A stretch of 64,000 nt of DNA from Colias croceus (taxonomy: Eukaryota > Arthropoda > Insecta > Lepidoptera > Pieridae). The position numbers and the translations under genes are program-made. The stretch covers positions 7,440,001 through 7,504,000 of the forward strand of contig NC_059538.1 of assembly GCF_905220415.1 (NCBI RefSeq), written 5' to 3'. This document shows positions 1 to 13,200 of the stretch, in pieces (position 1 is the stretch's first letter; each line of letters opens with the position of its first letter). A model generated the notes under the pieces. The model had not been told where the DNA came from, ran no database searches, and was given only the letters and a program-made list of their open reading frames with translations.

Positions 1-515
1 TTCGCACTTGTATTGCCGGCCCTTTGACTCGCGCGCAAAAGCCCACAAAATAGGGAGCAGTGAGCAGGACGATGAGCACGACGAGTGGCATGACGAGTAA
101 CGTGGCCACACTACGTCCCTGCCTACTTTCCTCCTCACTTCCCATACCACTCGTCGAGTCGTGTGGCTGGGGTATTACACGATAATATTAAAATGTCACT
201 TGTAAACTGTCCATTGCATGCAATAAGAATACATTTTGAAATGGTAGTTTAATACGTTACTCGACGAATAAGTTTTAACCAAGGATTGAAAAATCAGCCC
301 TTAGTTGATTAAAGGTAAACAATTGAACCTTTTTCGATTTATATTACAATATACAATTTGAAAATAAAAAAGCATAACGCATCCGTGTTTAGATTTTTTT
401 AACAACTTTACGAAATACCATAAAAATGAGTGAAACACAGTACAAGCTTAACACCGATTTAATAAACCTTTAATAAACATTTGCATTAAACACTTTACAA
501 TGAACTTTTATCACT

Positions 516-737
516 TCACCAAACTTCCCGGCACATCCCAGATACATCCAATTGGGATCCTGGTGGACAATCATTGGTGTAAACCGGCGAGTCATCGAAA
601 TCGATATTCTTTATGATAACATCATACTCCTGTACAACTTCTGGATATTGGTAGAATTCTCCTCGAATAAGTGCAGATAGTGCAGGACTGCATAATACGA
701 TCAATGTTATTGCAGCTAATAATATTCTTGACCACAT
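516..737 (-). CDS. small secreted two-cysteine peptide (73 aa)
   Basis: This reads as a secreted peptide. From the ATG at 737 the protein is 73 residues. A basic start (MWSR) is followed by a hydrophobic stretch, ILLAAITLIVLC, and a likely signal-peptidase site after SPALSA near residue 22. The mature part is about 50 residues, acidic in the middle (EYDVIIKNIDFDDSP), and ends with a short two-cysteine motif, DCPPGSQLDVSGMCREVW, that could form one disulfide. The frame is open a little further upstream (to about 752), but only through non-ATG codons, so 737 is the only sensible start. It could be a single-exon gene or the last exon of a longer one. The CPPG...DVSG.CR ending resembles small uncharacterised insect secreted peptides, but I cannot assign a family or function. 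Signal peptide clear; gene status probable. Confidence 0.55.
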   Translation of the reverse strand: MWSRILLAAITLIVLCSPALSALIRGEFYQYPEVVQEYDVIIKNIDFDDSPVYTNDCPPGSQLDVSGMCREVW

Positions 738-1139
738 TTTGGTGGGACTCACAACAGTATGGAGGGGTCGAGAGATCCTCGGTGACTGCTCATATGTTTG
801 GAAGCAGACATCGCCACATCATTATCGAGGTTAAGCATATACATCCGTTCAGCCCACGCGTATGTGTTTATTCGCGTTAACATATCCAGATATCAGTCCT
901 TTATTTCAATTGTTCATTGTCAAATAAAATGTAACGTATGATTTCAACGTAATTTTATTTTTGAACACTGACTTCATAAAGCATTCAAGTAACATTGTTG
1001 CCCGACGGAACAATGTCTAACTTGTTATAAATTTATTATCTACTGGATTTTTTCATAAGTTCTTATCCACACAGCATAGCTGCATAGAATATTTCTCGTG
1101 GAAACGCCCGTATTCCTATGCCTCAGCCCCCGGAATCAC

Positions 1140-1166
1140 AGACACAATAGAAAATCTATTGTGTCT
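1140..1166. repeat. short perfect hairpin
   Basis: Two 11-base arms, AGACACAATAG and CTATTGTGTCT, flank a 5-base AAAAT loop. The surrounding sequence is slightly GC-richer than its neighbours and may be a fragment of a small mobile element. No ends or target duplication were identified. Confidence 0.4.
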
Positions 1167-1589
1167 ATTCCCGATCGGGCCGCTCGGTGGTCAATTGGTT
1201 AAATTCATGCCACAATGTGCAAACAAAAAAATTGAAATTCTATCAAATTCTAGGTTCTTTTGCATTAGTTTTCGTATATTTTCCTAGGGTTTCGAAGTAA
1301 TTTAAAGTAAAAAAAAAAAGTTTCAATTGAGTTACCTAGGTAAAGTTTATTACCAAGTCAATAAAGACTAAACTACTATAGCATTACAAAAAGAAGGAAT
1401 AGAACACTTACAGCTATGGTCAATACAATGCAACATCAAAATGTATAGTTGAAAATGTAGTAAAGTTGAACTAGAGCACATTGGAGTAAGAATAATAGTC
1501 AGTTTAAAAGCAGAAATTCTTAAAAGTTTTTGTAGATCAATATTATTGAATATCATACAAATTATACTTGTAATTTTTAAATATTTCAA

Positions 1590-2500
1590 TCTTCATAATT
1601 ATTTTTGTGAAATTATATGTCATTTACTCCAACATTCTCCAATAAAATATTATAAAAGATGCAACAGTTTTAGAAAAAATATCTTTATCACAGTTTTGGC
1701 AGTTGTTGCCTTTATAATAATATAATAAAAGCAGAAGTTACTTTTATAAACTATTTTTTAACAATTATGTTTCTTCGACACATTTATAGTTAACTACATA
1801 TCTAACACTATATTTTAAATACCCAACATTAATAAATCTTTCTAATAAGATTAACATAATATATTTTCGAATTTAAAATAATAATTAACAGTTACTAATA
1901 TAAAAATCCCAGAAATTATTATTAAGTAGGTAGTTATTTTTTGCTTACCTTTAATAGGTATGATGTTTGCAATTAATGATAGTACATATATGTTTAATTT
2001 GTCACATATTAAAAATGCTATATTGCATTTATTTCCCAATGCCTATTATGTACCTACATCTTACATACACAGAGACTGGTTAAATTTAATTTATACTAAA
2101 TAAATATTAGCCGCCATTCAATTACTCTTCAGATTATTAATTTCCAAAATTTCAAAATTTCACTTTTAAAACAACTCTATACTAATGTCCAAATTTTCTA
2201 CAGATTTTTTTTTCACGCATCTGCTTAATCAATTAGCAATTTTATTTTTATAATTAGAATAAGTACAATAGAAACTGTCCATAATTCAAAATTAATGTAA
2301 GGAGGTATGTTATACTTGACTACTTTTCTACTTTTTTTGCCTCACATTTAATAAATAAATATTCACATATATTAAATGTAAATCTTTCAGAGAATTGAGT
2401 TAAAACTCATAGTTTTATCTTATTTTACATTTCACAATACGAAACAGGAAAAGATAAAAATAAATCCGAAATAATGAATATGGTTATATGAAAATAATAT
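1590..2500. other. AT-rich stretch without recognisable genes
   Basis: Very AT-rich with frequent stops in all frames. I see no gene, RNA or bounded repeat. It is intergenic, or an intron or UTR of the flanking small minus-strand genes. Confidence 0.5.
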
Positions 2501-2698
2501 TTAGTTAGGTATTTGCCTTTCCCTGGGTTTGGGGGGTTGTTGGCGCTCTCTCGGTTGTGGTGGCGGCTGCCTCTCCCTTGGTTGCGGTGGCTGTTGGGCG
2601 TTCACTTTCCGCGGTTGAGGAGGTGACTGGCGCGGCCGGGGCTCCGGTGGCGGGTGACGCTCACGAGGCGCTGGCGGTTGCTGGACGTTTGAACTCAT
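2501..2698 (-). CDS. proline-rich small protein (65 aa), probable last exon
   Basis: The 65-residue product is nearly all proline, glutamine, arginine and glutamate. It is built from degenerate repeats of the form QPPxPRERQ, about five copies, with no hydrophobic segment and no known domain. It is probably disordered and cytosolic or nuclear; function unknown. Support for a real exon: it is a GC-rich island in AT-rich DNA, and directly before the ATG on the minus strand is a strong splice acceptor (pyrimidine tract TTGTTCTTTTCCAG, exon from 2699). A matching donor, GTG|GTAAGC, lies upstream at about 3361, giving a short 5' exon and placing the 5' end head-to-head with belle. The open frame reaching 2809 runs through the pyrimidine tract and is not taken as coding. 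It could instead be a low-complexity ORF. Confidence 0.45.
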   Translation of the reverse strand: MSSNVQQPPAPRERHPPPEPRPRQSPPQPRKVNAQQPPQPRERQPPPQPRERQQPPKPRERQIPN

Positions 2699-3360
2699 GC
2701 TGGAAAAGAACAAAAAAAATTTAGAAAAATCTTTAGTTCTATAGTATGTTATTCTAATATGTATAAATAAAAAATTGCGAGATTGCAATAAGAAAGAAAA
2801 CCTAAACAATATAAACTTCTAGTTATACATAATTATATTAAAAAGTAATTATTTTTAAATAGATTCCTGTACTTGTGAGCATAATATGAAGAAAAATATT
2901 GCAGTGTAGATTGTAACGTATAAAATATTAAATGTTGCTGCAAAGTATTTTAAAGATAGGTACATGTTTGTTTACATAAAATCGAGGCTTTTCCGCTTTT
3001 ATTGATTTGTAGTTATCTCAACGTTAATTATGGGCGTGTATTTACATATTAACTAGGAAAATTACCTTTTATTTAAAAAATATGCACATCAATTTGAATA
3101 TTAGCTTTAGTTTTATATAAATGGTTTTAATTATTGAAATCAGTAGTGTTGATTGTTTTCTTTTTCAATTAAACTTTGTGATCGTTTGACAGCCGACAGG
3201 TTTAAGTTTGACAATTGACTCATGAGAGTTTATTGTATAATAAAATTAAACATTTTAAATTTCGGTCGTATCAGATTGTCATACGACTTAATTTCCGAAA
3301 TCAAAGCGTAAATAATGAGTCATGTTCATGTAAACGTCAAGTTAAAACCACAAAGCTTAC

Positions 3361-3480
3361 CACAGAGCAAGTAATATGTTGAACCACAGAGGTTGAAACT
3401 TGAAACTGCCATATTCAACGGAGAGTGTTCAGTGGTTCAACGGCAATGACTTTACTGTGTCTCTAAATTCAATGAATGAT
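3361..3480 (-). other. possible 5' exon of the proline-rich gene, with upstream ORF
   Basis: On the minus strand a consensus donor follows position 3361 (CTGTG|GTAAGC). The exon contains an ATG whose frame, joined to the acceptor at 2699, ends in a TGA that overlaps the main start as ATGA. The 5' limit is a guess; the exon is inferred only from splice signals. Confidence 0.25.
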
Positions 3481-4267
3481 TTGAATGAATGAAGTTATTT
3501 TATTACAAAAAGGGTTTTTGCACAGGGTTTTTGCATGGACTAGTGGCGTCACGTCGCGATGATATTTCGCGGCCAGTAATTAAACCTGGATATTTTAAAG
3601 AGCAATATAATTTGTGAGCAAAAGTTATTATTGACATAATATCTAAACCATGTCGGATACTCATTATCTAATTATTATTGCTTCGAGCTTTGAAAGACAT
3701 TTGAATGAACGACTTCTTAATTATTATTGTTGCTAGTTGAATAAACTACTAATAATATTGAGGTTTCGTTTATAAGGTCGTCTGGTCGAGGTTTACAAGG
3801 AAAGTTAAAGGGAAGATATGTCATTAAAAATATATATTTTTTTATTAGATATTTTTCCTATTTTTTCGGAATTTCTCGATTCGGTCCCCGCGCTCAAGGC
3901 CCGCGATAGAAGCTATGCAATAGCTTAATAAAAAGTTTTATTTATATGACTAAAATAGACACAATCGATTCATTGCCTTTTTTTAAATATACCCTTGAAT
4001 ATACTCGTACATTATTTTTATTGTGACCAAAATAATATGACAAGAAATAAGTGAACGAATGAAATTTATAATTTTACTAAACGGCAACACTGAGTCTGTA
4101 AAAAAGAACAAAAACTGCGAATGAAAAGTGTTTGTGGGAAAGAAATTATAGCCTTTTCATGTGATTTTCTGAATTTGTGATTGTGCAAAATTCATTGTAG
4201 ACTGTGTTTGTTGTAATAAATATTTTTGGAGCAACGTTCCCAAAAAAACGTACCGCTTGGTAGTAAT
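3480..4267. promoter_or_regulatory. probable divergent promoter region and belle 5' UTR
   Basis: This interval separates the inferred minus-strand 5' exon from the belle start codon. It must hold the belle promoter and 5' UTR if the first coding exon is also the first exon. No TATA box is placed convincingly; a transcription start near 4090-4200 is possible. The sequence before the ATG is 'agtaatATGAGT'. Confidence 0.35.
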
Positions 4268-7200
4268 ATGAGTAATGTTACCAACCAAAATGGAACAGGT
4301 CTAGAGCAGCAGGTCGGTACCTCATGTCCTTTGTATTGATTTTTCTTAAATTGAATGAAAATCTATAAAAAATGTATTATTTCATAATAACTGGTATGCG
4401 TTTTTATCAAATGAATAATTTGTATGGAAAGCAAAGTCCTCTATTCATCAGTAGAAATAGTTTTACGTGTCTTACTATAACCAACATGGCGTCTAAATTC
4501 TAAGGTATCTCGAGTATTGGGGTGGGTTACAGCCTCACTTGCCCATTAGCTACTTTGTTAGGTTAGGAATAGAAATAATGTCAATTTATTACGATCGTCT
4601 ACGGTTTCCCGTGTATTGTTATAGGCATACAATATACAGTTAAACTGACGATTATTCCCGAGAATTGCAACTAGGCTAGGCTTCACAAGGGTAGAAAGTA
4701 AAAAATCAATTTGGCAAGAATAAAATAAATACATCATGTTCATTCATCATTAATTTCTTATGATCAGATGCTTATGAACAAATATATGGATAAGTTTTTG
4801 CCATATCCACTGCATGCATTTCCATCTAATAAATTTATGAATCACTGTTATTTCACATTTCTTTACGAGATTTGATTACAAAATGTTGTGTAAAAGGTCA
4901 GGTATTAACTTAATTAAATGTCTTCTATTATTAACAATTTTTAGCTATTAAATACTATTAAATACTAACTTGTATAGAAATTTTTTGTGAATGTAATAGT
5001 ATTGAGAAGATTTTATATACATTTTAATTTACATTCACATTATCGATGTGTGCAATAGTAAAAAATTTATTCACATTAAATTCCAAAAATATTCACCTTG
5101 TTATCACATTACTTGTGATTAAAGAAACTTTAAAGTTTATTAGGTATAAATTGAATCAGATTCAGTGATTAATTGAGGAAATAGGAAAGAGATAAATCAT
5201 TATCTCTTGTAGTTTGTAATTTACAGTTCTTTGACACACTTTTGCGTCTGGTCATTAAATATGATAAATGAATGAGTATCATTCAATTTTAAGTTTGTGT
5301 GAAATTTTGTTCACACAAATTCTGACTCACAAAATATTAGTCAGAAGTATCTTGAAGAACATACTCTTGTCCTTAATATTTTTATACCCCTTTTATATAA
5401 TTAATTAGCGGTTGTGATTCACAACAAGGGGGCTTGTAACTTTACTGAAAAATGACCTTGTTCTGCAATAGCTATATTTAGAAAGTGTTAAATAAATGCA
5501 TTTTCAAGATTTCTATACTTATTGACATTCCTAATTCAATGATAACTAATTCTTAGTTCTAGAACCTAATTTTTGATACATATTTGATTTTATTGTCTAT
5601 AGACAGTTCTTTACACTGCTTATAAATAAATAATGAAGGAATAGATTTAAATTATATTTTATGGTTTGTTGTATATTATGTTTTACTTGGATAACTGGTT
5701 AAAAATTGCAAATGTAATAATACAACTCTCAATACCTCTGTCATGATTTTATGTTTTTTATCTTGTGTTTGGTTGCCTGGAAGAGATGGCTACTAAAGCC
5801 ATAAGGCCGCCATTTGTGCATGTCTCTCTTCTGTATATGTATGTCTTTTCCTGTTTGTAATGGTGTACAATAAAGCGTTTTCATTCATTCATTCATTCAT
5901 ACAACAATATTGACTGACAGAGCCAGGGGGTAAACAGCTACTACCCTGTAATGAAATAAAATCTTTATTGACTTCATAAATGATATGCGTTTCTGTCATC
6001 ATGGTTTCTGTGATAAGGTTATTAAATTAATAAAGTGTATTGTTTTTTTTAATGTAATGGTTGTATTAATTTAAAAAACTGTTGAAATTACTTTGAATGT
6101 CAAAATTTTTCCATCTGACCTAGGTAATTAGCATAATATGGTTTTTATTATTAGAAAGTGGAATGTGACTACATGAATTCTTTCTTTATTTGTCTCATGT
6201 TAGTTATTAAGTACTAAAGATGTGATTTTTTTTATACAGCTTGCTGGTCTGGACTTGCAGCCTCAGGCTACTAAAAGTGCTGGCCGCTACATCCCTCCGC
6301 ATCTGCGTAGGCAATTGGAGGCTAAACCTGCTGAAGGTAAGTTTGTTTACTAAGGCCAATAAAACTATTATTACGGTGACTAATCAAAATGTTCAAAGTA
6401 GGTAGATGATAAAGAATTTGAGAAACAAAATTTACAATATGTCATCGTTTTTAGGAATTTAGTTATACAGGATGAAAGATAAAATAATTGTACATAGCTT
6501 TATCATTTGGTGGTATCACTAGGATTATAACAATGAAAAAATTGGACACATTCTTTTTATTACTGAACTGATCCAATATTTTTAATGAATTATTCAATGA
6601 GCAATGTTTTTGTAATTTTATTTTTTATAAAATATAGAATTGTATAAATATAAAAAAAAAGTTTTATGTTTGGTGGATGGTCTTTTTTTAAAACATACTT
6701 ATTAAAAACATACAAGTAATGGTTAGCTAAAATCATATGTACCTTCATCTAACGAAAGAAAATCAAACCAATTGACTGAAGCATCAAGTGATATCAATAC
6801 AAAGACTGTTTCACAGGCGAAGGGTCTAAGCGTCAAAGCTTAGACAGCAACGAGGGACGGGACACCCGTTCATCATACGGAGGCAACTCTAGAACGTACG
6901 ACCGTGGTGGTCGGCGCGACGACCGCGACCGTGACCGCGACCGTGAAAACGATCGCGGCTACGATCAGCGATACCCGCGCAGTAACCGCGGTACGAAAAC
7001 CATCAAACTTAAATTAACCTCGAAATAGTGCAGAAGTCTTAAGTAACAAATAGTTCAAATGTAAAAGTTAATTTTGACCTTATGAATAGTGATACCAAAA
7101 TTTGTTTTTGCTTGTATTTTGATCGTAAACCGCCGAGATTTATTGTTGAATGACGTCATTTTAATATGTAGTTAACAAAATTTCCAGACATCATTTTACA

Positions 7201-10200
7201 TTACAAGCATTGGCGAACCATTGCGAATTGACCGTTATAATATAGCGGAAATTGACGCTACTTTTTATAAGAATAATTATGACGCATATGTGTATTACGT
7301 ATTTGTGTTACGTATCTTAAAGCTATTTTTGATGGTTTGTTTTTTTTATTGTACAAAAATTTTTGGATTTAGGTATTATTAGCTACAACATCAGTAGATA
7401 TCTATGCAGTTTGGATCATATCTATTGATATCAGTTTATTGAACATACTGTATTTGTCTTTGCTTATGCGAGAGCCTCACTGACATAAATTACCAGAATG
7501 ACAATTCTAAATAGAAGGTGTGTGTCGCAGGTCGTGAAGCAGGAAGTCAGAATGGCGATTCAGATCGCTGGGAGTCAGAGCGCTGGTCGGACCGCGGGCG
7601 CGGCGGCGGCGCGGGCGGAGCGCGCGAGTCGCGCGACATTCGCGAGACGCGCGACGTGCGCGAGCCGCGCGGCGAGTCGCGCGACATCCGCCGCGACGAG
7701 GACTACACCGAGCCGCCGCAGCCGCGGAACGACCGGTGGAAGGAGCCGGAGCCCCGCGCGGAGGAGCGATCCAACTCCCGCTGGCCGTCGGACGACGTGC
7801 GCCGCACCTCGTCGCGCAGGGACGAGGTAATGTTGCTCCTCCATACAATACATTGATTTACCTGTGGTTTAACAGGTTGTTTTTTCAATTTGTCATGGAA
7901 GGGAAAATAGAAAATAATATGGGTAGCGTGGTTTTGGAAGTTGTTATAACATGTGGAGATTTTGGACTACCTTAAGTTGGAAATCAACATGTGCTTACAT
8001 ATTTGCAGATTATTCTTCTAAACTTTACATGAATTTGAAAGTTTGTCAATTAAAATTTTTAGTGCCAGCTATATAATATTGTAAAAGGGACAGTAGATAG
8101 TATGATAGGTCATTAATAACATACATTTAAAGAACTTAGATGTATTATGTAACAAAGATTAGTTCCATAATATCTGTATGTTTATACTTACTGTAATGCA
8201 GTTAATGATTAGAGTATCTAATTACAGATTTCAATATCAACCTTCATTATAGGTAATGATATAATATATAAAATTTCATTATATTCTAGTTGTATGTTTT
8301 AGGCTGCATCTAATGAGTTTTGGGTCTTAAGTTAAATAACTTTTAAATAGATACTTAATAATAATAATGGTCAACAGAATGATTGGACAGTCCCGCTACC
8401 TCGCGACGAGCGGCAGGAGTTGGAGCTCTTTGGCACTGGCAACACAGGAATCAATTTCTCCAAATACGAGGATATACCGGTTGAGGCCAGCGGCGAGAAC
8501 GTACCGGACTTCATTACAAGCGTAAGTTTATCCTATTTATTTATTCTTAAAAATGAATGTATGCAATAAGATTTCGTAAGGAACATTATGAGAATATACG
8601 ATTTGAAAATGCATAATTTTTGTCTAAAAAAAATATCTGATAAAATTAGTAGGGTTTAAATCTTTATATTTAAAAATTTATTTAAATCCCCATTTAAATC
8701 TAGTTGATCCTAGCAGGGCTCAAGTGATTTTGGATTATAATTAACTCTTACATTTTCTATTGCAGTTTGAGGATGTTAACCTGACAGAAATAATGCGGGC
8801 GAACATCGCCAGCGCGCGCTATGACAAGCCGACGCCGGTGCAGAAGTACGCGATCCCGATAGTGCTCGGCCGCCGCGACGTGATGGCGTGCGCGCAGACC
8901 GGCTCCGGCAAGACGGCCGCCTTCCTCGTGCCCATACTCAACCAGATGTATGAGGCTGGGCCCAAAAACGTGGGGTGAGGCTTTTGATTGTATTATTTTT
9001 TGGCGATACATATACAATCATCATATCTATGGTAATTGTTTTGTAATGATTGATATGGTGAGGTGAATTGAATGGTATGGGTAGGCAAATACATTTATAA
9101 CTTATCTAAGTTACTTTATTATTAATTCGACATAAAAGTGGAAATAGTTTTGTATGATATTATACAAAATAAATTGAAAAAAAAAATACCTAAATTTCTT
9201 TGCTAAATAGCTAAAATATATATCGTTTATCCCAGGACATTCCAGCGACGCAAGCAATACCCGCTGGGGCTCGTGTTGGCGCCAACGCGCGAGCTCGCCA
9301 CACAGATTTATGATGAAGCCAGAAAATTCGCCTACCGCTCGCGTGTCCGACCCTGTGTAGTGTAAGCATATACTTTGTTACTATTTATAATCTGCCATGA
9401 CTTCAAAAATACTAAAGAAAAAATAATTTTTCATTATCTTGAGTTTTCAATTGATTTCCTTCTCTTTGCTGTTGTGCTGGAGTAACTTTTTGTGTTATTA
9501 TCCCTATAATCCTATCTTTCAATACTAATTGAAATTGACTTGCACAGATACGGCGGCTCCCCGATCCACGAGCAGTTCCGCGAGCTGGAGCGCGGCTGCC
9601 ACCTACTGGTGGCGACGCCCGGGCGGCTGGTGGACATGCTGGCGCGCGGCCGCGTGGCGCTCGACCACTGCCGCCATCTCGTGCTCGACGAGGCGGACCG
9701 CATGCTGGACATGGGCTTCGAGCCGCAGATCCGCAAGATCGTCGAGTGCCACACTATGCCCAAGACCGGCGAGCGGCAGACGCTCATGTTCTCCGCCACC
9801 TTCCCCAAGCAGATTCAAGTGCTCGCACAGGACTTCTTATACAATTACGTGTTCCTCGCTGTCGGACGGGTTGGCTCCACGTCTGAGAATATTACGCAGA
9901 AGGTGAGCTTTTATCATTTTTAACCGACTTCAAAAAAAGGAGGAGGTTATCAATTCGGCCGCTATATATTTTTTTTTTTTTTTTTTTATGTATGTACACC
10001 GATTACTCCGAGGTTTCTGAACCGATTTACGTGATTCTTTTTTTGTTCGATGCGGGATGGTGTCGAATTGGTCCCATAAAAATTTTATTCGGCTAGGCCT
10101 AGTAGTTTTTATTTTATGAGCATTTTTGTCTGTACTCGATGACTTAATTTCAATGTAGCAAGTAACTTTGATTCACTTCCCGGTAACCGATTGAGCTGAA

Positions 10201-13200
10201 ATTTTGTATACGAATGTAAATTGGATAGCGATGAAACATTATCATGACATGGAGCTGATCTGATGATGGAATCGGAAGGTGGCCATAGGAACTCAGTAAT
10301 ATATTGACTCAACTTTATCGAGTTTGGGCTCGTTTGATTCGTGTTGAAAAATACACTAAAAAGTATTAAGTAAATAAAAATAACTGCGTTAAAAACAACC
10401 GACTTCAAAAACGGAAAAGTAAGTACATCAAACCTTTTTAGTAAATAGCACATAAAAATAATATGTAGTAATTAATAATATCAAATCTTTTTTATTTCTT
10501 ACTTTTCCGTTTTTGAAGTCGGTTGTTTTTAACGCAGTTATTTTTATTTAATTACAAGTCACACAACATACAAATATGTAATATTTTTAAATTATCCAAT
10601 ACAACTAATAAATATTACTTTTGTTTATAGGTTGTATGGGTAGAGGAACAGGACAAGCGATCATTTTTGTTGGATTTATTGAATGCCTCCAATTTGTTGC
10701 AACGTTCGCGCACCGAGGAAGATCAACTCACTCTGGTCTTCGTCGAGACAAAGAAAGGTATAGTAAATTTTGTACTTATGAACTTACAACCTACATTTTA
10801 TGAGAAAAATAATACAGAATTAATAAATCTTTATCAAAACTGTTAAAAAATGCGTATATGTATCATTTATTTTAAATGCGTAATTTAAACACATCAACCA
10901 TTATTATTATGTCTTAAAGCCTTAGGTTGTCTAGCGTCATGATACTATATACGCGAAGCACCGACCTGTCACAAAACTAAACCAAGCTAATTGTACCCAG
11001 GTGCGGACCAGCTGGAGGAGTTCCTGGACCGCGACGGGTACCCGGTGACATCTATCCACGGGGACCGGTCGCAGCGTGAGCGAGAGGAGGCCCTGCGCCG
11101 CTTCAGATCTGGCCAGACGCCGATATTGGTGGCCACTGCTGTCGCCGCTAGAGGTCGCTTCTTGTTCCACACACACTACAGAATATATACATATAAAAAA
11201 AACAATAGTTAAATAAACAGCACAGCTAATCATATCACTAACGTAGCAATAGTAGCAGTAATTTCATGCAGACAAATGAAAATATTAAAACGGATAACCT
11301 TACACATGTTTAGAAACAAAGTTAATTGTATCGTCAATACATACACATTGAATTTATTAGCTGTGAGATTGGATACACTAAAACAAATTATATTCATAAA
11401 GAGTTTGAAAGACTTTGAAGTTCCCATACTTTATAAACAGTTTACAATAGTAATTTTTGCATGAGATCCTTTCTGAGTAATGTTTTAATATATTATATTA
11501 GGATAATTAACAAAAATAACTATGCAAATAAGTTTATATTTCAGTGTGAGAGTTTCAATACACACACAGGGAGATGCACTCGGTAAGGGATCTAGTGCAG
11601 GTAACTTTAGGAATTGGCATAATAATTGGCAGATTAAATGTATTCTGAAATAATTATTCGAATTAATTTCGCTTATTAAATTTAATTATAAATACAATAA
11701 AAATAAAAAATAAACATGTACAATTAATTTATTTATTTATTTTATTTATTTATTAATACTTTATTGCTCTTAGAATCATTACAAAAAGACTTAATCTAAG
11801 GATACATTACAACAATTGGCGGTCTTATCGCTATGCAGCGATTTCTTCCAGACAACCGGACGTACGAGGAGAAATTAAATTAGAGGAAAGGTGAAGGGTA
11901 GAGCATAAATATATATTTATAAAAGAAATAAATAAAGACTAAATAAATTACCTGCGTAAAGATATATCCATATAATATATAATAGATACAATATAATATA
12001 TTCACAATCAAATAAGAATATGTTACGTAATAATAGTATAATATTCGAATACATATAATATAAATAATTTATATTAAGTACAGCGAGAGAAATGATAATC
12101 ACGCACCAATGCTTTAAAACTCGATAAGGATTGTGCATTCTTTATATGAAGAGGCAAAGCATTCCACAATTTGATTGCCTGCACGGTAAATGAAGTGTCA
12201 TAGAAGTTGGTGTTGTGTTCTGGCATTATTAATCGGAGCATTTCAGTCGACCGAACAGGTTCAGCATTAATATAACCTGACATCACACAATCTTATTTTT
12301 TTTCCCATGGAATAAATTTAGGAATGGTTCATTAAATTCGTTGATATACATCAAGTACAGTGTACACACACAACTTTTTTTTTGTTAACTACACTAGTTT
12401 TGGGTATATAAGTATTAAAGTACAGACAAATGGACACATATTTTTTGTAATGTGACTATCCACAAAACGAGTTCCAACAGCCAACTTTACGCTTCCCTTC
12501 TCCAGGTCTGGACATTCCGCACGTGCGGCACGTGATCAACTTCGACCTGCCGTCCGACGTGGAGGAGTATGTGCATCGCATCGGGCGTACCGGCCGTATG
12601 GGCAACCTCGGTGTAGCCACGTCGTTCTTCAACGACTCCAACCGCGGCCTGGCGCGGGACCTGGTCGAGCTGCTGGTGGAGGCTAAGCAGGATGTGCCAA
12701 AGTGAGTAATGATGTAGTACAGTAAAATGTAGTAAGGTCGCATAGTTTGACTTTAATATCTCTTTTTTTCTATAGCAAATTTATAAACCTTCAATGTTGC
12801 AAAATTTTTGAGTAAAATGTGTTATTGATCAATCTGAACAACATAATGTTATAAATGAAGCAGCATTTATTTATTAAATCAATAAGATAAAATGAACATT
12901 CTAATTATTTTTCTCTAAACAAGAATTGGAATTAACAGAAAAGTAGCCGTGGTATACATAAATATAAGCCAGTTTTCTGATAAAGTCCGTGATAGCCTGT
13001 TTGACATGTTTCGATAATGTTAATGTAAATTTTTCATTGTTTGTCCGTAACTGGACAGATAAGTTAACATAATATTAGGTGGTTGTGAAACCGCCCTTTA
13101 TCGAATAATTTTGTTCAGTATTATATTGTGCGTGCTTTGCAGTATTGCCTATATAATAAAGTTAAATACTAAATCGTGTGTGTTGCAGTTGGTTGACGAG

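Noticed and set aside
7498..7975. Several overlapping ORFs on both strands
   Set aside because: Shadows of the GC-rich Arg/Asp belle exon 7531-7826; only the frame that joins its neighbours is coding.
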